Of a stretch of DNA of 64,000 bases, positions 44,336 through 54,484 are shown one piece after another. The stretch lies in the NCBI RefSeq assembly GCF_003610355.1, contig NZ_RAPY01000001.1:930001-994000 (forward strand), in the 5' to 3' direction. Source of the DNA: Sphingobacterium detergens (lineage in GTDB: Bacteria > Bacteroidota > Bacteroidia > Sphingobacteriales > Sphingobacteriaceae). A program made the translations under genes and the position numbers. The notes under the pieces were generated by a model, which worked only from the letters and a program-made list of their open reading frames with translations, was not told where the DNA came from and made no database searches. Positions within the stretch are counted from its first letter, which is position 1. Every line of letters begins with the position of its first letter.

Positions 44336-44971
44336 TCAAAGCGAATCGTAAAGTGCGCCCGCAGCTGCTTGAAGCAAATTTGGACTGATCCTTTCCTTAA
44401 AATTAGGCTCAATATATTCAAATCGTATCTCCCCTTTTTTGTTCAAGATAAATACTGATGGAACAGGAAGTAACATATCGGTATTTTTCCCACCACTTGT
44501 CTCGGGCAAAAATTTATGGTAGGCTATCGGCGCCTTAAATACAATGCCCATTTTTTTCGCCAACGACAGATCTGCATCTGATAGCAAAGTATATGTCAAA
44601 TGCCCTTTGTCAATACTGGATTGAAGATTCTCCGGTTTATCCGTACTGACTGCAATAACCTGGTATCCTAATCCAATCAATTCTTTTTCGATCTCCTGTA
44701 GGCCTGAAAGCTGCAGATTGCAATACGGACACCATCCACCCCGGTAAAATACCAATATGGTTGGTTTTTGAGAAATTACTTTTCCTATGTCAATGGCGCC
44801 ACCCTTGACATCTGTCAATTCTTGCTTGGGTATCATTTCTCCGATCAGCAGAGGGCTGATATCTTCAGCTTTTGCAGGATAATCCTGTGGATCTTGTTTG
44901 TTGGGTTGCGCTTGAGCAGAATTAATCATAAAAAAAGCTATCCCAAATAGAGTAATTATTATTTTTCGCAT
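44336..44971 (-). CDS. Exported AhpC/TSA-type redoxin
   Basis: A 211-residue thioredoxin-fold protein with a signal peptide (ending SAQAQ). The redox site GGWCPYCNLQLSGLQEIEKE carries the C-x-x-C motif at about residues 82-85, preceded by ILVFYRG. It is of the peroxiredoxin-like AhpC/TSA family of Bacteroidota and would work as periplasmic thiol oxidoreductase or peroxidase. It lies directly downstream of an AraC-family regulator on the same strand (26-base gap). Confidence 0.85.
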   Translation of the reverse strand: MRKIIITLFGIAFFMINSAQAQPNKQDPQDYPAKAEDISPLLIGEMIPKQELTDVKGGAIDIGKVISQKPTILVFYRGGWCPYCNLQLSGLQEIEKELIGLGYQVIAVSTDKPENLQSSIDKGHLTYTLLSDADLSLAKKMGIVFKAPIAYHKFLPETSGGKNTDMLLPVPSVFILNKKGEIRFEYIEPNFKERISPNLLQAAAGALYDSL

Positions 44972-44997
44972 TTTTTGTTCATATTTTAATCTTGTTA

Positions 44998-45831
44998 CTA
45001 TTTATCCCTGAAGGCAGAAATCGTATCTCCAGCATGCTGTTTGAAAAAGCGGCTGAAATGCGCTGGACTGATAAAGCCCAATTGATAAGCTATCTCCTTG
45101 GCTGACCTATCCGTATAATTCAGGTAACGTTTGGCTTCTAGCATAATCCTCTTTTGTATAAGGCTTGAAGGAGAAGGGAATTTCAATAAAGAAAAGACAT
45201 TAGCAAGTGTCTTGGGTGATTTATTGAGCTCCCCCGCGTAAAAACGAACTTCATGTTCGGTTTTAAAATTACATTCCAAAAGAAGATTGAATTTTCGTAT
45301 CAGATCCAATTTTTCATCGGTAAGCAGTGCATTACCAGCGGTCTGTTTTCTGGCTAGACGGGTGACACTGATAATAACGCGCTTGAGCAGCGTACGCAAC
45401 ATCTCGTTTTGCATCCGATCCCGCACCTGCATATCCGTTTCGCAAAACTGTCCTGTCAGCTGTATATCATCAATGTCCTGTTGCGAGAGCCCTATAAACA
45501 TGGGATTGCTGATACCGTAAAACAGAAAGCCCACACAACCTACCTCCGCATCATGGTCAACAATACAGTAGAATTCTCGATTAAACTGCCAGGCGACCAA
45601 TTGTTCAGGATGTTCGAATCTAAAATTTTGGTTGGCCATCAATGGGAGTACAGTGTTCTTTGGAAAGGTATATTGTACCTCATCTATAAATGCCAGCTGA
45701 TCTTCCTGAAAATTAAATACAATCGAATTTATCGTACTGTCACGTAAAATTCCTGCATGGGTAAGTATTGACTTATCATTGCCAACCACAAAAGTTCCAT
45801 TGGTCTTTTCGTTTACATATTCTAATTTCAT
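44998..45831 (-). CDS. AraC-family transcriptional regulator
   Basis: A 277-residue protein. The N-terminal ~150 residues resemble a cupin sensor (GNDKSILTHAGILRDS, then FPKNTVLPLMANQNFRFE), and the C-terminal ~100 residues form an AraC HTH pair with SAKEIAYQLGFISPAHFSRF. It is upstream of the redoxin gene and is likely co-transcribed with it, so regulation of that thiol protein is plausible. Confidence 0.87.
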   Translation of the reverse strand: MKLEYVNEKTNGTFVVGNDKSILTHAGILRDSTINSIVFNFQEDQLAFIDEVQYTFPKNTVLPLMANQNFRFEHPEQLVAWQFNREFYCIVDHDAEVGCVGFLFYGISNPMFIGLSQQDIDDIQLTGQFCETDMQVRDRMQNEMLRTLLKRVIISVTRLARKQTAGNALLTDEKLDLIRKFNLLLECNFKTEHEVRFYAGELNKSPKTLANVFSLLKFPSPSSLIQKRIMLEAKRYLNYTDRSAKEIAYQLGFISPAHFSRFFKQHAGDTISAFRDK

Positions 45832-45943
45832 CCTTTTCCTTTTGAACGTATCCAGTGGTATAAATTTAGTAAAGAATTATCCGGATTAAGCAATAAATGG
45901 ACAGGCTTATCAATCTGAAAGAAACCCGTCCATTCAGTATATC

Positions 45944-47248
45944 TTAGTTAAGCGTAACTTTTACAATCTGCGGCAAAGTAGTAAATACATTTGGATTAGG
46001 TACCTCTTGAATGGATTTACTTTCCCCGAGGGACATACCTGAAAGATCAATCCGAATATTTGCCCCAGGATATTGGTCCCTTTTCGTTCCATTGTCATAC
46101 AGAGATACCTCATCCGACACATCGCCCTTTCTTGTGGCATCGATACCATTACCCTTCGTAGCATAAAACCAGTCATTACTCAATCCGTACATGGTGGCGA
46201 TCGCAATCCTATCCCCTTTTTCGATATCTAATTGCTGCATAACCTTACCTCCATTAGCATTGCCAATCTTTGGAAGAAGAACAGTACTCACTGACTCTTT
46301 TAGAACATAAACTTTCTTAACACCGGATTTGGACTGGAGTTTTGCTGCCAGTATGTCGGCATTGCCGGTCTGTGCCAGATCACTTAGCCCCTCCGCTCGG
46401 TCCTTCTCTCCTACTTTATAAAAGGGGTTTTCATTACCTTTATAAACAACAACGAGTACTGGAGAAAGTGGCGTAAAAATCCCGGTCATTCCACGAAGGT
46501 GTGCAGACATCATAGCATTGTCACCCATCTCGGCAATATTCGTAAGTCCATTTGCTGTGGGTTTACCTTTGGTATAAATCGGCATTTTTTCAAGGATATC
46601 TCCTCCTGGAGCATAGGAAACGGTCCACACTCCGGGACTAAAAGGTGTTTCATTAGCGGTACCACCACTCTTATTTTCGATCGTTAGCTTAAATTTAGAA
46701 TCGCCCTGATAAGAAAGAGTCGCTTTCATCAATTGGGACGCTGGCAGGTACATATTTCCTTGGGCATCGGTTCCGTTTACTTCGGTTATATTGCCAGGAC
46801 TTGGCTCAGCTGTTCCGGGGTGCACAACGTTTATGCCAGGCGCTTGATTGACCCGCGTTCCATTATCCCACAATTTGATCTGGGCGGATACATCTCCAGT
46901 CACAGGAGTTCCGTCTGCTTTATAGAGGGTTATGCCCGGATTTTCAGGCGCGAAGAAAAGGTCATTGCTCCAACCGTACATCGTTGCAAAAGAAAGTGCC
47001 TGCCCTGCGCCGGCATAAAACTCTATACTAATGGACTGTCCAGGGAAAATCACTGGAGGTGTCCCAGTTCCCATAAAAGTTCCCGACTCGACGAGTGGCT
47101 TTGCATCCAAAACATTTTCTATGGTAATCGTATTGGACTGTACCTGTGGTATCATATCATCGTCGCTGCATGAAGCAAGCATGGCAATACCACATCCAAA
47201 GCAAAGAGCGTACGTTGCTGTCTGTCTAATTTTTTTGATTGAGCTCAT
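45944..47248 (-). CDS. Lipoprotein with two spondin domains
   Basis: A 434-residue lipoprotein: the signal ends in a lipobox LASC-S (Cys about 27) followed by DDD, typical of Bacteroidota surface lipoproteins. Two spondin-type domains follow (about 40-210 and 225-434). Each carries the conserved (F/I)ATMYG-(W/L)-SND-(L/W)-F segment and a later L-(W/Y)-DNGT motif, with the acidic calcium-type residues. Spondin domains are found in surface-adhesion proteins. Monocistronic, AraC gene downstream. Confidence 0.83.
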   Translation of the reverse strand: MSSIKKIRQTATYALCFGCGIAMLASCSDDDMIPQVQSNTITIENVLDAKPLVESGTFMGTGTPPVIFPGQSISIEFYAGAGQALSFATMYGWSNDLFFAPENPGITLYKADGTPVTGDVSAQIKLWDNGTRVNQAPGINVVHPGTAEPSPGNITEVNGTDAQGNMYLPASQLMKATLSYQGDSKFKLTIENKSGGTANETPFSPGVWTVSYAPGGDILEKMPIYTKGKPTANGLTNIAEMGDNAMMSAHLRGMTGIFTPLSPVLVVVYKGNENPFYKVGEKDRAEGLSDLAQTGNADILAAKLQSKSGVKKVYVLKESVSTVLLPKIGNANGGKVMQQLDIEKGDRIAIATMYGLSNDWFYATKGNGIDATRKGDVSDEVSLYDNGTKRDQYPGANIRIDLSGMSLGESKSIQEVPNPNVFTTLPQIVKVTLN

Positions 47249-47389
47249 AATTGTTTTATTTAAGATCTACAACAACAAAATTAGCTTCAACAATAGATTC
47301 GGGAAATATCGTCATTTCCCGAAGGCTTGTCCAGACTTCCCGAATTATAGCTACTTTATGTCTATGACGAATGTACAGAACCTAGATCC

Positions 47390-48415
47390 CTAAACCCGAT
47401 TTAATTTGTAAGGAAAGACTTTGCCAGATGCCCATTGAGCAACATATAAATTTTCATCATCATCCACACATACATCGTGAGGATGAGCGAATATTTTATC
47501 TTGCTGTTGGATAAGCTGAAGTTTCCCATCTTTATAAATAGGTTCGGTTCCTCCAATATTACTAACTACTTTATTTTTCTTGTTCAGGATCGTTACGAAA
47601 CCGGAATTCTCGACATTCATATTCGGAGAACGCAAAACAGCTGCATAAAGATTATCTCCTTTTATTACGGGTCTACAAACTCCTGCACCAGGTAAACTTA
47701 TGATCTCGATTAGCTTACCCGTCGTATCAAACCGCTTAAAGCAATTTCTGGCCCTATCTGTGACTAAAAGCGATTTCTTGCCATTTCGTTGGTCAAAACA
47801 AATTCCGTGTGCATTATCCAAAAAGGAATCACCTTCACCTCTACCTCCAAAATGATTTTTTAATTTACCATTACTATCATAGTGTAAAATATGCTGGGCG
47901 CCATATCCGTCGGCAATAAAGATATCTCCGTTATTGTCAATTGCAGTTTCTGTTGGTATAAATTCTTCTTTTTTACTATATAAGCCAATGCCCAACGGCG
48001 CATCTATGGTCAAAAGTATCTTACCGTTAAGGTCAACCTTGTAAACCTGGTGTCTCTCATTGTCTGTAATATATAGAAATTCCGTCCCGTTTTCGTCATG
48101 AATGGTCAGGCCATGGCCACCTGGAAATTCATGCCCCCAACTTTCAAGAACCCGACCGTCCTTATTAAAAATAATGATATTATTTTTGGTTTCATTGGTC
48201 AATAATAACAACCGCCCTTTTTTATCTTGCACCATTTCATGACAGTCCTTAACGGTCAGATTGGGTGAATGTTTTGTTGCCCAGCTTTTATCCAAGGTAT
48301 ATTTCATGTTATTGTGGCCATACTGCATTTCTTTGGGTCTTGCAAAAAGATCTTTCATGATGATAAGCCCCCCTGCCAGCAAACTGGATCTCTGGATAAA
48401 TGTTTTTCTATTCAT
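47390..48415 (-). CDS. Exported NHL-repeat six-bladed beta-propeller protein
   Basis: A 341-residue protein with a Tat-like or Sec signal (MNRKTFIQRSSLLAGG). The rest is an NHL-type propeller: FPGGHGLTIHDENGTEFLYI, IDNNGDIFIADGYG, LDNAHGICFDQRNGKKSLLV and FAHPHDVCVDDDENLYVAQW. Position as last gene of the PSCyt1/DUF1501/DUF1553 unit (19 bases downstream of the cytochrome-domain gene) places it in the same pathway. Such propellers often bind or hydrolyse sugars or peptides. Confidence 0.8.
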   Translation of the reverse strand: MNRKTFIQRSSLLAGGLIIMKDLFARPKEMQYGHNNMKYTLDKSWATKHSPNLTVKDCHEMVQDKKGRLLLLTNETKNNIIIFNKDGRVLESWGHEFPGGHGLTIHDENGTEFLYITDNERHQVYKVDLNGKILLTIDAPLGIGLYSKKEEFIPTETAIDNNGDIFIADGYGAQHILHYDSNGKLKNHFGGRGEGDSFLDNAHGICFDQRNGKKSLLVTDRARNCFKRFDTTGKLIEIISLPGAGVCRPVIKGDNLYAAVLRSPNMNVENSGFVTILNKKNKVVSNIGGTEPIYKDGKLQLIQQQDKIFAHPHDVCVDDDENLYVAQWASGKVFPYKLNRV

Positions 48416-48434
48416 GTTTAAATGAGATTATAAA

Positions 48435-50585
48435 TTACTTTAATACTATTTCATCAACAAAAAGCCAAGGTGGGTTTCCTGTTCCAGCGAATCCTTCAGG
48501 AATTTTGGCATAATGCTTAGTTTTTAATCGGATAACACTTACTTTTAGATCTGGCAGATTAAAAGTAACCATTCTCTTCTTTCTCATTTTATCTGCTTTT
48601 TCCAAATCTACTGTTACCTTATTCAACAACTTCATATTTGATGTGTCCGTTCCTCCCCAAACTTCTATGTACTGAGGCGGATAGATATGTTGGTTATACT
48701 CCTGTTTAATACTTAATGCAAGAAAATTCAATTTTATTGGAGTATCAAAGAACATACTCGCTGAAAGATCATTTCCCTGGAATCCGAGCCATTTGCCGTC
48801 AGCATGATTATTCCCTCCGCTCTCAAGATCGAAAAAACTTTGTTCTTTTCTAGCTTTATATAATCGGTTTGGTTTACTCTCTAAATTTACTTTGTTGGGT
48901 ATGATAAACGCAGCATAAAAATCTTGGCTAACTTCATTACTGGGTAACCAGCCCTCTTTAATTGCTTTGACACGTAATCTCGCATCTTTCTGAATTCGAA
49001 TGGGTGATTTGTAAATTGATGCTGTAATGCTATCAGGGTTACTTCCATCCAACGTATACCGCAACTGTACACCACTCACTGGATGACTTAGCGACAGCAG
49101 CATTTCTTTTTGAAAAAAACTTCTTGCGGGACTAATTTTCGGGACTGTTAAGGCTAATTTCTGATGCTCATCAAATTTAATTCCTGCATCAACTCTCAAC
49201 TTTGGAAAGGCTTTTCGGATTGCATCCAGTTCATCCAGTTTTACTGCGGTATTCCAAACATAGAGCTTTCGAAGGTTTGGCATTTTTGCAAGTTTCTCCA
49301 AACCGCTTTTATTTACCTGAGTACCAATTAAACTGATATTCTTTAAACTTGCAATAGCACTTAATGACTGAACATTCTCATTCGACAATTTTGTATTATT
49401 CAGATTCAAGGTGCCCAAGTTTTTAAATTTCCCTAAGGTTTGAATATCCTCTTTATTTATGGGCATTCCGCTTAGGTTAAGGGAGACTACTTGTTCAGCA
49501 ATCGGTAGAATTTCCGATAAAGATTGACTTTTAAAAAAATCCTTTCCATAAAAATTAACATCCAATGCCGGAGAGCCAGCCTCTAAAGGATGAATAATTC
49601 GATAAGGCGTTATTAATTTTTTGATTTCATCTTCGTCCGCTGCCGCAAATTCATAATTTTCAGTCCCTTGAAATCCGTAAACAGATTTTGCAGATTGAAA
49701 TAATGTATCTTGTTCGCTAAATGCCGCTAGAGGCACATTAAATTTTCCTCCGCTTTTAACCCACGCTCTTAACAACGCTATTTCATCGATGGTCAGCTGT
49801 GGCTTACCTTTAGGAGGCATACGATGTTGATTTTCGATATCCAACAACAAACGTTCAATCATCAAACTATTCATTGGGTTTCCGGCAATGAATAGCTTAC
49901 CATTTTTCCCTCCCTTTAATATCGCTGTGGAATCAGACAAGATGAGACCGCCCTTAGGTTTGTTGGAGTTATGACACCCCATGCATTTGGCTTGGAAAAT
50001 TGGCAGGACTGCATCTTCAAAAACCATCGCATTTTCGACATCAAGCGCTTTCGATTCCTTGCTAATTAAAGGACTGCTTATGAAATCTTCGCCATGAGTG
50101 AGTGCTGCACCAAAGTGTCCAACCATTAACAATAAAATCACGGTTATATTAATTCCAACAACAAAGACCGGGTGATAATCTTTATTTTTCCTGAACCTCA
50201 AGTAACCCAGAAGCCCAAGTGAAAGTATTGAAAGAAACACGCCACCATATTTATGCCAGTCATAACTGCTCCCCTCAAATCCGCCCTCTTTTGAGAGCAT
50301 CAGCCCCATAATTACGGTAATTGCTGTCAATAAAGAACTGATGAAAAATAATGTGTTAATGATAGATTTAATCGTTGGAACTTCCTTTTCCAATCTATTT
50401 CTAAACAAAAATATTAGCCAGGAAATAATTAGCAATACAATTGGAAAATGCAATAACAAGGGGTGCATCCTACCGATAACCTGAAGAAAAACAGGAACTT
50501 CTATTTTTTCTTCAAAGATTAAGAAGAACACAATAAAGCTATTCAAGCCTAGTAGAATATTGAAATGCGAATTTTTTAAAGTCAT
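48435..50585 (-). CDS. Multidomain membrane protein with planctomycete-type cytochrome domain
   Basis: A 716-residue mosaic. Residues 1 to about 160 contain five membrane helices of the DUF2231 type. A PSCyt1-like cytochrome c domain follows with QAKCMGCHNSNKPKGGL, where C-x-x-C-H would bind haem c, and the partner motif HRMPPKGKPQLT. About residues 370-470 look like leucine-rich repeats (LKNLGTLNLNNTKLS). A chitobiase C-terminal-type segment has VSGVQLRYTLDGSNPDSITA, and the end resembles a carbohydrate-binding discoidin-like domain. It is 13 bases downstream of the DUF1501 gene. A role in exported redox or polysaccharide processing is inferred. Confidence 0.82.
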   Translation of the reverse strand: MTLKNSHFNILLGLNSFIVFFLIFEEKIEVPVFLQVIGRMHPLLLHFPIVLLIISWLIFLFRNRLEKEVPTIKSIINTLFFISSLLTAITVIMGLMLSKEGGFEGSSYDWHKYGGVFLSILSLGLLGYLRFRKNKDYHPVFVVGINITVILLLMVGHFGAALTHGEDFISSPLISKESKALDVENAMVFEDAVLPIFQAKCMGCHNSNKPKGGLILSDSTAILKGGKNGKLFIAGNPMNSLMIERLLLDIENQHRMPPKGKPQLTIDEIALLRAWVKSGGKFNVPLAAFSEQDTLFQSAKSVYGFQGTENYEFAAADEDEIKKLITPYRIIHPLEAGSPALDVNFYGKDFFKSQSLSEILPIAEQVVSLNLSGMPINKEDIQTLGKFKNLGTLNLNNTKLSNENVQSLSAIASLKNISLIGTQVNKSGLEKLAKMPNLRKLYVWNTAVKLDELDAIRKAFPKLRVDAGIKFDEHQKLALTVPKISPARSFFQKEMLLSLSHPVSGVQLRYTLDGSNPDSITASIYKSPIRIQKDARLRVKAIKEGWLPSNEVSQDFYAAFIIPNKVNLESKPNRLYKARKEQSFFDLESGGNNHADGKWLGFQGNDLSASMFFDTPIKLNFLALSIKQEYNQHIYPPQYIEVWGGTDTSNMKLLNKVTVDLEKADKMRKKRMVTFNLPDLKVSVIRLKTKHYAKIPEGFAGTGNPPWLFVDEIVLK

Positions 50586-50598
50586 CTAACGTTTCTAT

Positions 50599-52077
50599 TT
50601 AGGCGAGAATATCTTTGACAACGTTTCCAGCAACATCGGTAAGACGATATCGTCGACCAAGGTGCTTATAGGTTAATTTTTCGTGATCTATGCCCAATGT
50701 GTGGAGTATAGTTGCATGGAAATCATGTACATGAACAGGATTCTTCACGATATTGTAGCCCAATTCGTCGGTTTCTCCATAGACTATGCCTGGTTTGATC
50801 CCACCTCCAGCCATCCAGATACTGAAACAGCGCGGATGGTGATCTCGCCCATAATTATCCACGGTAAGCCCACCTTGGCAATAATTTGTTCTTCCAAACT
50901 CACCCCCCCAAATCACGAGCGTTTCATCCAACAGACCTCGTTGTTTCAAATCGGTAATTAATGCGGCGGATGCTTGATCTACATCTTTTGCCTGTAGTGC
51001 CATTTCGCTTGGTAGTCCACCATGCTGGTCCCATCCCTGATGGTACAATTGTACAAATCGAACACCATTTTCGGATAACTTCCGAGCAAGCAAACAGTTG
51101 GCGGCATAGGTGCCTGGAACTAAACATTCTGACCCATACATTTTGATAATATGATCCGGTTCTTTTGAAAGATCAGTTACCTCCGGAACAGAGGTCTGCA
51201 TTCGATAAGCCATTTCATATTGTTGTACTTTAGCTGTAATTTCAGGATCACCAAAGGTTTCATATTGCATGCTGTTGAGTTCAGCAAGCTTATCCAATAA
51301 TTTTCTTCTGCTCATTTTATCTGTGCCTTCGGGATTATTCAAATAAAGAACAGGATCTGGCCCTCCCATAAATTGAACACCTTGATGAACCGAATCCAGG
51401 AATCCATTCGTCCATAGCTTGGAATATACGCCTTGACCATTTCCTTTCCCTTTGGAGACAAGCACGCAAAAGCCAGGTAGATTTTGATTTTCACTTCCTA
51501 ATCCATAACTCAACCAGGCCCCCATACTCGCTCTACTACCTTGCTGAGATCCGGTTTGAAAAAAAGTAATTGCCGGATCATGGTTAATAGCATCTGTATG
51601 CATTGATCTGATTATACATAAATCATCTACCACCTTGGCCATATATGGAAACAGACTACTCACCCATGCCCTACTCTGCCCGTATTGAGCAAAATCAAAA
51701 TACGAACCGACAAGTGGAAATTTCGCCTGGCCAGCAGTCATCCCTGTAAGCCTTTGATTCCCACGAATAGATGCGGGAAGGTCTTGTCCCATCATTTCTC
51801 TCAATCTTGGCTTATGATCGAATGACTCCAACTGAGAGACGCCTCCAGACTGAAAAAGGTAAATGACACGCTTTGCTTTGGGAGCAAAATGCGGCAAGGC
51901 CTTTTCAAATTCCTCCTGACTTCCGGGTTTCCCGGAGAAAAGATCAGGAATCAACAGCGCCCCCAATGCTACACTCCCAATACCAATACTTAAACTAGAA
52001 AGAAATTGCCTACGATTTTGAAATAACTGTGCTTCTCGCACTTCTTTTTCAAAATTGGAATCTAGCTTCTTTTTCAT
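50599..52077 (-). CDS. DUF1501 exported protein
   Basis: ATG 52077 is used rather than an upstream TTG. The 492-residue protein has NRRQFLSSLSIGIGSVAL as a Tat-like signal, then the DUF1501 body: VIYLFQSGGVSQLESFDHKP, ITFFQTGSQQGSRASMGAWL and FVQLYHQGWDQHGGLPSEMA, an alkaline-phosphatase/sulfatase-like fold (GGEFGRTNYCQGG with metal-type residues). DUF1501 genes are nearly always next to DUF1549/DUF1553 cytochrome genes, as here. Biochemistry is not settled; hydrolysis of sulfate or phosphate esters has been proposed from fold similarity. Confidence 0.87.
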   Translation of the reverse strand: MKKKLDSNFEKEVREAQLFQNRRQFLSSLSIGIGSVALGALLIPDLFSGKPGSQEEFEKALPHFAPKAKRVIYLFQSGGVSQLESFDHKPRLREMMGQDLPASIRGNQRLTGMTAGQAKFPLVGSYFDFAQYGQSRAWVSSLFPYMAKVVDDLCIIRSMHTDAINHDPAITFFQTGSQQGSRASMGAWLSYGLGSENQNLPGFCVLVSKGKGNGQGVYSKLWTNGFLDSVHQGVQFMGGPDPVLYLNNPEGTDKMSRRKLLDKLAELNSMQYETFGDPEITAKVQQYEMAYRMQTSVPEVTDLSKEPDHIIKMYGSECLVPGTYAANCLLARKLSENGVRFVQLYHQGWDQHGGLPSEMALQAKDVDQASAALITDLKQRGLLDETLVIWGGEFGRTNYCQGGLTVDNYGRDHHPRCFSIWMAGGGIKPGIVYGETDELGYNIVKNPVHVHDFHATILHTLGIDHEKLTYKHLGRRYRLTDVAGNVVKDILA

Positions 52078-52111
52078 AACAATCAATTTAAAGTCTTCTT
52101 TACCTGTTCAT

Positions 52112-54484
52112 TTACCCTTTAGTCAATGTTTCTTCCAAATTATATATGGCATGCACCACTGACATTAATGCTGCTAGCTTTTCCTTTGGAATACGATCGT
52201 CGAGCGGAGCCTCTCCAACACGAAGAAATGCTTTTGCAGCATCTTTTCTTTTGCTGAAGCGATCTATTTCCTCGCTGTAATATTGGTTCAGCAGCTTCAG
52301 TTCATTTTCTGTTGCATCCCGACATAGTACACGTTTAAAAGCTGTTTTTATATAATCGGATTGCGTCTTATTTGGGGCACTATTAATTAAGTGTGTTGAA
52401 TACACTCGTGCAGCCTCCAATACTGCTGGATCATTCATCATAACCAAAGCTTGCAAAGGGGTATTTGTCCTTGTTCGTTGCACCTGACATGCATCCCGAT
52501 TACTCGCATCAAAAATCAACATATTAGGTGGCGGTAAAGTCAGCTTAAAAAACACATACAATCCTCTCCTGTATAAGTCTTTACCATGGTCCTGTACGTA
52601 TTGGGCCAACGTGCCCCGCCCTGAGCTGCTAACCTCCCAGATGCCATCAGGCTGATAAGGTTTGATACTCGGCCCACCGATAGTCTTGTTTAACAGACCA
52701 CTAGTCGCTAAGACTTGGTCTCTAATCATCTGGGCAGGTAATCGTAAGCGTTTAGCCCGTGCCAGATAAATGTTATCCGGATCTTTTTCCAGGTGCTTGG
52801 CTGTAATTTGAGAAGACTGTTTATAAGTTGCCGTACTGACCAATTGTTTGATTAATCTTTTTACATTCCATCCGTTTTTCTGGAAATCCAGCGCTAACCA
52901 ATCCAATAATTCGGGGTGACTGGGCAGATCACCCTGGTTACCGAAATCAGCGACAGAAGCGACCAATCCACGACCAAAGATCATCGCCCACATTTGATTG
53001 ACAAACACACGCGAGGTAAGTGGATTTCTGTCACTAAATGTCCATTGTGCCAATCCTAAACGGTTTGAAACATATTTTTTACTATCAAATGGTAGAATAG
53101 CTTCTGGTGTCTGCGGATATACCCGCTCTCCTGGGGCATCGTAAACACCTCTATCAAGAACATACGTTGGTCTGACAGTATCACGCTCGCCCATTACAGA
53201 GACAGACACCTCTGCGTCATCATCCAATTTGTTTATAAAGTTTAATATCCCTTTAACGTCTTCTTTTGTGACTGTCAGTCGTGGTGTTTTCGAAGGTCCA
53301 GAGTTTACAAGTCCTTCTAAACCTTTCTCCAAAGAGTTATTAAAAAAGGCATACATCCCATAATAATTTTTCTGGGTAAAGGGATCATATTTATGATCAT
53401 GGCACTGCGCACACTCCATTGTAATTCCCAATATACCTTTTGCATAAGTGTTTGTTTTATCGAGTCCATAAGCAACTCGATATTCCTCATCAACAACACC
53501 ACCTTCCTCAGTGATCTTATGATTCCGATTAAATGCTGTTGCTAAGAGTTGCTCTTTAGACGGATTAGGCAATAAATCTCCCGCCAATTGCCAAGTAACA
53601 AACTGGTCATAAGGCATGTTTTTATTGAAAGCATGAATAACCCAATCCCGCCATGGCCATTGTGTCCGGATATCATCATCTTGGTATCCATACGAGTCTG
53701 CGTACCGGGCAACATCCATCCAGTGAAGCGCCATTTGTTCTCCATATGCTTTAGACGCCATTAAATCATCTATCAGCCGATCGTAAGCCTTATTCGATTT
53801 ATCATTAAGAAATCGCTCCATGACCTTTTCCTCAGGAGGTAAACCTGTTAGATCGAGGCTCACTCGACGTAATAAGCGGTTTTTATCTGCCTCAGGATTA
53901 GGCTTAAAACCAGCCTTAACCATCTTGTCCAATATAAATCTATCAATTTCACTATTCCCCCATTTTATCTCATTCGTTTGTGGCATTTCGGGTTTTACTG
54001 GAACGGTAAATGCCCAGTGTGGTTTATATACAGCACCTTGTTTAATCCATTGTTCAATAAGTTCTATTTCGAAATTAGTTAAGGGGAGATTAGCGGCAAT
54101 CGGAGGCATACGAATAGACTCATCTTTTGTTGTAATTCTCAAAAAAGCTTCACTGATGTGTGGTTTACCTGGAACAATCGCATGCTTATCAGGACTTTCC
54201 GATAATGCTTTATACGCCCCTTCTTTAGTATCTAGGCGCAAACCTCCTTCCCTTGTATTGTTATCGGGACCGTGACACGCAAAACATTTATCAGAAAGAA
54301 TAGGCTTGATGTGGTAATTATAATCCACAAACTTCGGTAAAACATTGGTGCCGGAACTTGAAGTTGAGGTTTCTGAACTCGGGCTACACATCGTTAACAA
54401 AGAAACTATGATCGCTAAACTACCCAAAACTGAGATGATTACCCATGAATTGTTTTTAGAAAAAAAAGATCTTCTAGTCATCAT
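52112..54484 (-). CDS. PSCyt1-DUF1549-DUF1553 exported cytochrome-domain protein
   Basis: A 790-residue protein with a hydrophobic N-terminus followed by a Cys (about residues 12-34, possibly a lipoprotein or membrane anchor). The PSCyt1 domain has KPILSDKCFACHGPDNNTRE (C-x-x-C-H haem site) and the axial-type IRMPPIAANLPLT. Then DUF1549 (about 170-380) with LRRVSLDLTGLPPEEKVMER, HWMDVARYADSYGYQDDD and CAQCHDHKYDPFTQKNYYGM, a second C-x-x-C-H, and DUF1553 (about 480-740) with FVNQMWAMIFGRGLV and NTPLQALVMMNDP. First gene of the minus-strand operon. Confidence 0.9.
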   Translation of the reverse strand: MMTRRSFFSKNNSWVIISVLGSLAIIVSLLTMCSPSSETSTSSSGTNVLPKFVDYNYHIKPILSDKCFACHGPDNNTREGGLRLDTKEGAYKALSESPDKHAIVPGKPHISEAFLRITTKDESIRMPPIAANLPLTNFEIELIEQWIKQGAVYKPHWAFTVPVKPEMPQTNEIKWGNSEIDRFILDKMVKAGFKPNPEADKNRLLRRVSLDLTGLPPEEKVMERFLNDKSNKAYDRLIDDLMASKAYGEQMALHWMDVARYADSYGYQDDDIRTQWPWRDWVIHAFNKNMPYDQFVTWQLAGDLLPNPSKEQLLATAFNRNHKITEEGGVVDEEYRVAYGLDKTNTYAKGILGITMECAQCHDHKYDPFTQKNYYGMYAFFNNSLEKGLEGLVNSGPSKTPRLTVTKEDVKGILNFINKLDDDAEVSVSVMGERDTVRPTYVLDRGVYDAPGERVYPQTPEAILPFDSKKYVSNRLGLAQWTFSDRNPLTSRVFVNQMWAMIFGRGLVASVADFGNQGDLPSHPELLDWLALDFQKNGWNVKRLIKQLVSTATYKQSSQITAKHLEKDPDNIYLARAKRLRLPAQMIRDQVLATSGLLNKTIGGPSIKPYQPDGIWEVSSSGRGTLAQYVQDHGKDLYRRGLYVFFKLTLPPPNMLIFDASNRDACQVQRTRTNTPLQALVMMNDPAVLEAARVYSTHLINSAPNKTQSDYIKTAFKRVLCRDATENELKLLNQYYSEEIDRFSKRKDAAKAFLRVGEAPLDDRIPKEKLAALMSVVHAIYNLEETLTKG

